Source of the DNA: an uncultured Aquabacterium sp.
GTDB taxonomy: Bacteria; Pseudomonadota; Gammaproteobacteria; Burkholderiales; Burkholderiaceae_C
Assembly (NCBI GenBank): GCA_937923225.1
Contig: CALAKR010000351.1
Span: 1 to 15,774, forward strand
Reading direction: 5' to 3'
DNA: 15,774 nt
Positions 1 to 4,382 of this stretch are shown one piece after another; position 1 is the stretch's first letter; each line of letters starts with the position of its first letter. The translations under genes and the position numbers were made by a program. The notes under the pieces are model-generated. The model saw nothing but the letters and a program-made list of their open reading frames with translations. It made no database searches and had not been told where the DNA came from.

Positions 1-180
1 GCCTGCGTGCAGCGCCTGCAGGTCGGCCTCCTGGTCCCTGCGTAAACCCAGGGCCGCTGCCAACAGCCCACCCAATGCGGAGGCGGTGGGACGGTCATCG
101 CTGCCGCGGTACTCGCCGACAGCGGCTTCACCCCAGGAAGCCATCGCCCCTTTAATCTGAAAGATGAGGTACTGGGGCAT
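1..180 (-). CDS. cas5e: Type I-E Cascade subunit Cas5e (CasD), N-terminal part only
   Basis: The first 60 codons are present; the rest lies beyond the left edge. The start MPQYLIFQIKGAMASWGEAA followed by VGEYRGS and a PTASALGGLLAAALGL stretch matches the Cas5e N-terminus, where the family reads LxFxLxGPMASWG and RxSxxxPTxSALLGLLAAALG. In I-E Cascade, Cas5e caps the crRNA 5' end, holds the 8-nt handle and contacts Cse1. The ATG at 180-178 lies 3 bp after the cas7e stop, so the two genes are probably translationally coupled in one operon. It was identified by reading the reverse complement. Family assignment is secure; nothing can be said about the missing part. Confidence 0.93.
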   Translation of the reverse strand, partial: MPQYLIFQIKGAMASWGEAAVGEYRGSDDRPTASALGGLLAAALGLRRDQEADLQALHAG

Positions 181-183
181 GGC

Positions 184-1236
184 TCAGCCCTGCACGAATG
201 CCGTCAGTTCCTTGAACGAGCCGGCGCCGGCCTCTGCATTCATGACGCAGCGATCATCGGCACAGTCTCCGTACACGGCATCGAAGTTTTTCTGTTGCGC
301 CTCCAGCGCCTCAATGGCCGCGGCCAGCATGGAGCGATCACCCCATGCCTGCACAGGTTTGATGAAGGCCTGAGACAGGCTGCGCGGTTGCTGAGGGCCT
401 TTTTCGGCCATCACATAGCCAGCGTAAGCCCGCGAGGCAAAGCTGTTCTGCATGCCTGTAGGAGTGACCTTCGTGACGGCCTGCAGCAGGGCGCTCAAAG
501 CCTTGTCGGCCAGCGCCTTGTCGCCATGCAGGTTCTGCTCAAGCAATGTCCGGTTGATGCACAGATACAGATAGAACAAGCCGGCTCCGTAGCCGCGCTC
601 GCCGATGTGCCCTGCACCACGCGGGTTGAGGTCATCGACGGCACTGAAGTAGTCGTCTTCAACTTCCGCGCGGTGCACCGTGAAGGCGTGAGACACCTGC
701 ACAGCGGCCTCTACATTGAAATCGGATGCATCGGCCAGCATGCGGCCAAACATGGCCACATCTACCGCGTGCGCATCTTGGGTCAGCAACTTGAGTTCGG
801 CTTCTTCTGGCCCGGCCTTGCGTTCTGCACAAACCTTGGCCAGCGCGATGGCAGCTTCACGTTCGGCCGGCAAGATGTGCGCCAGTTGCTCGATCTGCAG
901 GTCTTCATCGTTGTCCTGCTTTTTTTCAGCCTTGAGCTTGCCGAAGGTGGCTCCGATCTGGCGGGCCCATTCGCGAGCCTTCTTTTCATCTACACCGCCA
1001 TCCTTCATGACCTGATAGAGGTCACGACCGAAAGATTTGGTACGTACCCCCAAGTGCTCGCCCAAGGCTGACTCGAATACATCGGATGTGCGCCAAGCCC
1101 GCTTCTGGCTCTGAGAAGAAATGCGCAGACGATTGGTGCCGCCCATCAGCGCCGTTTTGGGGCGACCGGTGTCGTCTCGGTTGAGGTTGGCGGGGGCGTG
1201 GCTGGTGAGGATGTGCAGCTGGATGAAGTCAGACAT
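184..1236 (-). CDS. cas7e: Type I-E Cascade backbone subunit Cas7e (CasC/Cse4)
   Basis: 350 aa from the chosen ATG at 1236, close to E. coli Cas7e (363 aa). Six copies normally form the helical backbone that coats the crRNA spacer and flips out every sixth base. The N-terminus MSDFIQLHILTSHAPANLN followed by RDDTGRPKTALMGG and RLRISSQSQKRAWRTSD is the diagnostic Cas7e signature. A middle part GLFYLYLCINRTLL and a late TPTGMQNSFASRAYAGYV also fit the family. An in-frame start seven codons earlier (1257) is possible, but the ATG at 1236 has GGGAGA about 9 nt upstream and aligns with the family N-terminus. A 52-bp gap separates it from cse2 upstream; cas5e follows after 3 bp. No frameshift is seen. 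Confidence 0.96.
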   Translation of the reverse strand: MSDFIQLHILTSHAPANLNRDDTGRPKTALMGGTNRLRISSQSQKRAWRTSDVFESALGEHLGVRTKSFGRDLYQVMKDGGVDEKKAREWARQIGATFGKLKAEKKQDNDEDLQIEQLAHILPAEREAAIALAKVCAERKAGPEEAELKLLTQDAHAVDVAMFGRMLADASDFNVEAAVQVSHAFTVHRAEVEDDYFSAVDDLNPRGAGHIGERGYGAGLFYLYLCINRTLLEQNLHGDKALADKALSALLQAVTKVTPTGMQNSFASRAYAGYVMAEKGPQQPRSLSQAFIKPVQAWGDRSMLAAAIEALEAQQKNFDAVYGDCADDRCVMNAEAGAGSFKELTAFVQG

Positions 1237-1288
1237 GAGGTGGTCTCCCTGGTTCAAAGTTCGAAATGGCGGCTAGCGGGCGAGTGCA

Positions 1289-1789
1289 TCACTTGGTTGG
1301 CCAGACATAGGCATAGGCCCAACTGCGCTTGACGGTGTCGCCCCAGAAGAGAACATCTTCTGTCAGACACAGCAAGTTCACTTGCCCGTCACCGATCAGG
1401 GGCAAGGCCCGGCGCAGGCCCGTGAACAACGCATCGTCATCGGGCGCATCAAGCAAGCGACGAAAGCGTAATTCGCTCACCGGATTGCGGTCTTGCCCTG
1501 GTTTGGGGTGACTCATGGCCTTTGGCAAAGAATCCGCGCCAGGACGCTTGACATGGCTCATGAGGGCGCAGGCCATGGCTAGGCGATCCAGCTTCTGCGG
1601 CGAGCTGAGCAACTCAGGTTGGATGGCCACCAGGCGCCGTTGCAAACGCTGGAAGGCGGGGCACATCAGGGCATCGAGCACGGTGGCGGCCCGACGCAGC
1701 TGGGCGCGCCCGCCGCGGTCGTGTTCTTCCAGTTTTTTCCACCAATCGATGATGGCTTGGCCCACGCCGGCTTCTTCGTTCAGTTTCAT
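1289..1789 (-). CDS. cse2: Type I-E Cascade small subunit Cse2 (CasB/Cas11)
   Basis: 166 aa, near the usual 160-200 aa. Two copies form the belly of Cascade and stabilise the displaced DNA strand. Visible family traits are a small, highly basic, helical protein with an IIDWWKKLEEHDRGGRAQLRRA start. This resembles the Cse2 pattern of WW..L....GxRAxLRR, followed by a run of Arg-rich helices such as FQRLQRRL. The start codon overlaps the cse1 stop (ATGA), with a perfect AAGGAGG ribosome site 3 nt upstream of GC-ATG, so translation is coupled to cse1. Position between cse1 and cas7e is the canonical order. Sequence conservation in this family is low, so context carries part of the call. Confidence 0.93.
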   Translation of the reverse strand: MKLNEEAGVGQAIIDWWKKLEEHDRGGRAQLRRAATVLDALMCPAFQRLQRRLVAIQPELLSSPQKLDRLAMACALMSHVKRPGADSLPKAMSHPKPGQDRNPVSELRFRRLLDAPDDDALFTGLRRALPLIGDGQVNLLCLTEDVLFWGDTVKRSWAYAYVWPTK

Positions 1790-3423
1790 GCTTCCTCCTT
1801 GTTCTTGGTCTTTGCTACTTTGGCGGGACGTGCTTTAGCAGGCTTGCCGACATCCAGTGTGGGCAAGGCCAGCAGTTGCCTGAGCTTGCTGCCGTTCAAG
1901 GTGTTGAGCAGCAGCTTGTGGGCATCGGCCACGCGGCGCGGATTCTGACGGTCGATCAGGCCCGCTCCGACGAACTCCTTGTCAAAAAGGTCGCGGCATA
2001 CTTGACTCAAGGTCTGCAACCACCGCTCGCCAAGGGCTTCGTGGTCTTGCACGGCACTGCCCCGCACTTCATCGATCACCTCTCGCAGGTTGCGGTAGAA
2101 GGCCTCTTCCGTCTGCGCCCAAAACCGGGCATCAACCAGGCTGAAGTCACCCCGTGCATCCAACTTGAACCACGCCGACTTGACGGCACTGCTCAGGGCA
2201 TAGCGGGCAAAGCGTGCACCCTCCAGCCAGCGACTGATCACTACCTCAAGGCGCCGCAAGTCCGATGGGGCGCAGTCATCCAGGTTGTACAGAGGCAGGC
2301 GGGCCTCGTACCAACATCGGGCCTTCATGTTCTCCATATCGAAACCGAAGGCCCAGATCTGGAATTGCCCCCCCACGGTGCTCTGTCGCCGGGACAGCGC
2401 ATGGCGCTCCACAACGCGTGCGGGGCGCTGCCTTTGTTTGTCATCACCAGAGCCCAGCACCCACGGTAGCCAGTGGCGATAGCCAAAGCCTCCGGGTTGA
2501 GGGTGCAGAGGCAGCCATCCCTCCTTGGTCTGGTAATAGGGGGAGAGCACATGGTCCCATGGCCCTTTGTAGTTCAAGCCATAGGCCTTGGTGCTGTACT
2601 GACTGAGCAGCCTGTCGCTGGCACGATGGCACAGGTCGCAGGTACCGCTGCTCGTCGACTGAAAGTCGAGCCGGATACGGCGAGGCATGGCCCAGAAGAT
2701 GTGCAAAGGGTGGGTTTGCTTGGGCGCGGTTTCGCCCTTGTCAGGCTGGATAGCCGTGATGTCGGCCAGCCATGGAAAGGTGAAGTGACCATCCACCTTT
2801 TTCGCGTCACCACCATGGTCGTGGTGATGAGGCGGCTCGATGACGTTGAGCCAGAGGTCATGCCACAGCGACTTCGGTGGCTGACAGGCCAGCAGCGTCG
2901 TCAAGGGCCCACCGCCGCGCAAGCCCGTGCGGTGACCGGCACCGCCGGCGGGTGCGTTGATCTGTAGTGTCAGCAGGGCAATCACCGCACAATGCGGGCA
3001 TAGCCGCTCGACGCGACCGCGTTTGACGAAATGATCGCTGTTGTTCTTGATGGTGTTCTCACCCGGTGAGTCGACGAGCAATGCGGCCACCCCGACATCG
3101 CCCGACTCGCCCAGCACCCTGTCCTGCATGAACCGCGCCCCGTCGCCGTCGTACACAAACGCGTCGACGCCCGGTTGAAACCAGGTGTGCAGGTCAGTGC
3201 GCGGAGGCGGCGTTTTGAACAAGGCTCGCCAGGCAAATGTGTCTTGCACCGGTACGAAGGTAGCCAGCAGGCCGATGGCGAACTGGGCCAGTGCGCCATT
3301 GAAATCGGCACGATCAGCGTCAAAGGCCAGCACCTCCGGATCGGACAACTGCTCCGGCGAGATCCAGCGCCGCTCGCCCGCGCGGGTGCGCACGGGCATC
3401 CATGGTTCAGTCAACAGCGACAT
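1786..3423 (-). CDS. cse1: Type I-E Cascade large subunit Cse1 (CasA/Cas8e)
   Basis: 545 aa (E. coli 502). Cse1 reads the PAM, starts R-loop formation and recruits Cas3. The N-terminus MSLLTEPWMPVRT with ADFNGALAQFAIGLL and the Gly-rich AGGAGHRTGLRGGGPLTTLL (residues 159-178) are typical. Two cysteine pairs, CPHC (142-145) and CDLC (262-265), could bind zinc together. A His-rich loop PPHHHDHGG (198-205) is local. It is the first gene of the Cascade operon: GGGGAG lies about 7 nt before the ATG, and a strong promoter lies 40-68 bp upstream. The stop overlaps cse2 by 4 bp. If the RNA proposed upstream is real, this is the transcript it would repress. No disruption is seen. Confidence 0.96.
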   Translation of the reverse strand: MSLLTEPWMPVRTRAGERRWISPEQLSDPEVLAFDADRADFNGALAQFAIGLLATFVPVQDTFAWRALFKTPPPRTDLHTWFQPGVDAFVYDGDGARFMQDRVLGESGDVGVAALLVDSPGENTIKNNSDHFVKRGRVERLCPHCAVIALLTLQINAPAGGAGHRTGLRGGGPLTTLLACQPPKSLWHDLWLNVIEPPHHHDHGGDAKKVDGHFTFPWLADITAIQPDKGETAPKQTHPLHIFWAMPRRIRLDFQSTSSGTCDLCHRASDRLLSQYSTKAYGLNYKGPWDHVLSPYYQTKEGWLPLHPQPGGFGYRHWLPWVLGSGDDKQRQRPARVVERHALSRRQSTVGGQFQIWAFGFDMENMKARCWYEARLPLYNLDDCAPSDLRRLEVVISRWLEGARFARYALSSAVKSAWFKLDARGDFSLVDARFWAQTEEAFYRNLREVIDEVRGSAVQDHEALGERWLQTLSQVCRDLFDKEFVGAGLIDRQNPRRVADAHKLLLNTLNGSKLRQLLALPTLDVGKPAKARPAKVAKTKNKEEA

Positions 3424-3462
3424 ACCGGCTCCCCATTTTCGATGCGATTTTTAGTACGCCAT

Positions 3463-3491
3463 TTATTACATAAGTGGTTTGTGTCTGTCAA
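3463..3491 (-). promoter_or_regulatory. Promoter of the cse1-cse2-cas7e-cas5e operon
   Basis: On the minus strand a perfect -35 TTGACA (3491-3486) is followed by exactly 17 bp and a -10-like TAATAA (3468-3463). The expected start of transcription is near 3456, giving a leader of about 33 nt before the cse1 ATG at 3423. The surrounding 3440-3530 stretch is clearly richer in A and T than the flanking genes. The -35 is a perfect match; the -10 is only a partial match to TATAAT. The interval between the two boxes is the region matched by the pseudo-spacer at 3544-3563. Confidence 0.7.
3472..3487 (+). promoter_or_regulatory. Putative Cascade target (PAM plus seed match) inside the cas promoter
   Basis: AAG (3472-3474), a canonical type I-E PAM in E. 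coli, is followed by TGGTTTGTGTCTG (3475-3487). Compared with the first 13 bases of the pseudo-spacer at 3544-3556 (TGGTTGGTGTCGG), positions 1-5, 7-11 and 13 match. The only mismatches are positions 6 and 12, the bases known to be flipped out and unread in I-E Cascade. The site fills most of the -10/-35 interval of the cse1 promoter and reaches the -35, so bound Cascade would block RNA polymerase. Partial complementarity would be expected not to trigger Cas3. The matches are seen; repression is inferred. Confidence 0.6.
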
Positions 3492-3512
3492 ATTATTCTG
3501 TAGGACAATGTC

Positions 3513-3543
3513 TGCTTCCCGAATCAAAGTTTGGGATGACCCG
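3513..3543 (+). repeat. CRISPR-repeat-like element 1 (degenerate I-E repeat)
   Basis: The core is CTTCCC (3515-3520) followed by a hairpin CCCGAA / TTTGGG (3518-3523 with 3530-3535, one G-U pair, 6-nt loop). The 3' end is GGGATGACCCG (3533-3543), one base off the GGGATGAACCG end known in many type I-E repeats and close to GGGATAAACCG in E. coli. The Cas6e cut expected after the last G of the stem would leave the 8-nt handle AUGACCCG. The loop is 2 nt longer than in canonical 29-nt repeats. The array repeat of this strain is not in the window, so the comparison is with remembered repeats of other species. Confidence 0.55.
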
Positions 3544-3584
3544 TGGTTGGTGTCGGGACCCAACCGTTCCCCAAATCCTTGGGG
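3536..3584 (+). ncRNA. Putative CRISPR-derived regulatory RNA (CreA/CreR-like) with a 20-nt pseudo-spacer
   Basis: If both repeat-like hairpins are cut by Cas6e, the product is an 8-nt handle (3536-3543), a 20-nt guide TGGTTGGTGTCGGGACCCAA (3544-3563) and a 21-nt 3' segment with its hairpin (3564-3584). That is 49 nt, against 61 nt for an E. coli crRNA. The guide is 12 nt shorter than the usual 32, which is two 6-nt Cas7 steps. The bases just before the guide are CCG, as in true repeats, so the locus itself would not be seen as target. Its best match in the window is the cas promoter at 3472-3487. No good promoter is seen upstream; GACAAT at 3504-3509 is a weak -10 candidate. CreA and CreR RNAs are known in other Cas loci; this instance is inferred. 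Confidence 0.5.
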
Positions 3585-3592
3585 ATGCCGCT
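3564..3592 (+). repeat. CRISPR-repeat-like element 2 (degenerate I-E repeat)
   Basis: GTTCCCC (3566-3572) and GGGGAT (3581-3586) are separated by 8 nt, exactly as in the E. coli I-E repeat. The fold is a 6-bp stem CCCCAA / TTGGGG (3569-3574 with 3579-3584) closed by the tetraloop ATCC, the same geometry as a Cas6e substrate. The predicted cut site G-A after the stem is kept. The 3' part (GCCGCT) has diverged from the usual ACCG end. That would matter little if this copy supplies only the 3' hairpin of an upstream RNA. Another small hairpin, CCGC-TACC-GCGG (3588-3599), follows directly. Confidence 0.55.
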
Positions 3593-3616
3593 ACCGCGGA
3601 GTCGCATCGGGGCGGC

Positions 3617-3644
3617 TTGAAAAAATAACCAATTTGGTTAAAAT
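3617..3644 (+). promoter_or_regulatory. Candidate mqsRA promoter
   Basis: TTGAAA (3617-3622), a 16-bp spacer and TAAAAT (3639-3644) resemble sigma-70 boxes and lie in a short A/T-rich tract just before mqsR. The predicted start near 3651 would leave only about 8 nt before the GTG at 3659 and would exclude the AGGG at 3647-3650. The mRNA would then be nearly leaderless, or the true start lies upstream. The call is therefore tentative. Confidence 0.45.
3627..3639 (+). promoter_or_regulatory. Candidate MqsA operator (AACCAATTTGGTT palindrome)
   Basis: AACCAA-T-TTGGTT is a perfect 6+1+6 palindrome lying between the candidate -35 and -10 boxes of mqsRA. E. coli MqsA represses its own operon by binding palindromes with AACC and GGTT arms (AACCT-N-AGGTT type). 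The MqsA here keeps the DNA-contact residues N97 and R101. The outer arms match; the inner bases differ (AA/TT rather than T/A), so affinity is not certain. Confidence 0.55.
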
Positions 3645-3658
3645 ACAGGGTTTTCAGC

Positions 3659-3961
3659 GTGGAAAAAAACACACCTCATTGCAAACTGCATGTCGTGAAA
3701 GCACTGGTGCAGGCCGGTCAGGTGCGCACCACCACCAGTGCCCTGATCGGCGCTCGCGCACTCGGCATCGACACTGTGGCCGGCATGTGCGAGGTGGTGA
3801 TGGCCCTGACATCCGCCCATTTCCACAAGAGCATGACCACCCATGCGGATCACCGGATCTGGCAGGACGTCTACCGAACCCACACCACCACAGGTTTGGC
3901 CGTTTATTTGAAACTCACCGTGGTGGATGACCTGCTGATCGTGTCGTTCAAGGAGCTGTGA
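3659..3961 (+). CDS. mqsR: MqsR-family toxin, mRNA endoribonuclease
   Basis: 100 aa (E. coli MqsR 98 aa), aligning end to end: the start MEKNTPHCKLHVVKALVQAG compares with E. coli MEKRTPHTRL..VK.LVNAG, and the end VYLKLTVVDDLLIVSFKEL is nearly the same. MqsR is a RelE/YoeB-fold, ribosome-independent RNase that cuts mRNA mainly at GCU/GCA. The residues equivalent to E. coli K56, Q68 and Y81 are present as K57, Q69 and Y83, so it should be active. The start is GTG at 3659, chosen by alignment; AGGG lies about 8 nt upstream. It is transcribed opposite to the cas genes, toxin first as usual for this family, and its stop is 2 bp before the mqsA ATG. Confidence 0.93.
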   Translation: MEKNTPHCKLHVVKALVQAGQVRTTTSALIGARALGIDTVAGMCEVVMALTSAHFHKSMTTHADHRIWQDVYRTHTTTGLAVYLKLTVVDDLLIVSFKEL

Positions 3962-3963
3962 CC

Positions 3964-4365
3964 ATGAAATGCCCAAGCTGTGGTGGCGCCGAACTGGTGC
4001 GCGACACCCGCGATCTGCCTTACAGCTACAAGGGCCAGCAAGGCCTCGTGCAGCAGATCACGGGTGATTTCTGCCCAGCCTGCGGCGAGGTCATCCTTGA
4101 TGCGGCGCAAGGCGACCGCTTCAGCACATGGATCGGGGCCTTTCAAAAGCAGGTCAATGAACAGCACTTTGATCCATCCGAGATCGCCCGCGTTCGCAAG
4201 AAGCTGGCCCTGGACCAACGACAAGCCGCAGAGCTGTTCGGAGGGGGTGTCAACGCCTTCTCTCGCTATGAAACAGGCAAGACCACGCCGCCACTGGCCT
4301 TGCTGCAATTGTTGAAGGTGCTCGACAGACACCCCGAACTACTGGCAGAGATCCAATCGACTTGA
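3964..4365 (+). CDS. mqsA: MqsA-family antitoxin and autorepressor
   Basis: 133 aa (E. coli 131). The N-terminal zinc domain has CPSC at 3-6 and CPAC at 37-40, the same four cysteine positions as E. coli MqsA, and neutralises MqsR. The C-terminal HTH-Xre domain (about 69-133) contains VRKKLALDQRQAAELFGGG and NAFSRYETGK with N97 and R101, the DNA-contact residues. The ATG at 3964 is preferred over an in-frame GTG at 3958 (which would overlap the toxin stop), because AAGGAG (3950-3955) is 8 nt before the ATG but only 2 nt before the GTG. The gene ends 17 bp from the convergent end of cas3. Both partners look intact, so the module should work. Confidence 0.94.
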   Translation: MKCPSCGGAELVRDTRDLPYSYKGQQGLVQQITGDFCPACGEVILDAAQGDRFSTWIGAFQKQVNEQHFDPSEIARVRKKLALDQRQAAELFGGGVNAFSRYETGKTTPPLALLQLLKVLDRHPELLAEIQST

Positions 4366-4382
4366 GCGCTGCGGACCTGGCG

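Noticed and set aside
1294..1300. TGGTTGG heptamers at 1294, 6445 and 9699 as further targets of the pseudo-spacer.
   Set aside because: They lack a usable PAM (preceded by ACT, GAC and CTC) and homology fails right after the heptamer. They show the chance level against which the cas-promoter site stands out.
3588..3616. A third CRISPR-repeat-like unit or second guide after element 2.
   Set aside because: The CCGC-TACC-GCGG hairpin lacks the TTCCCC/GGGGAT frame, and the following bases match no PAM-flanked site that I could find.
3958..3966. GTG at 3958 as start of mqsA, giving a 4-bp overlap with mqsR.
   Set aside because: AAGGAG would be only 2 nt away; the ATG at 3964 has ideal spacing and aligns with the E. 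coli N-terminus.
4366..4382. A terminator between mqsA and cas3.
   Set aside because: The 17-bp gap has no stable hairpin or T-run on either strand.
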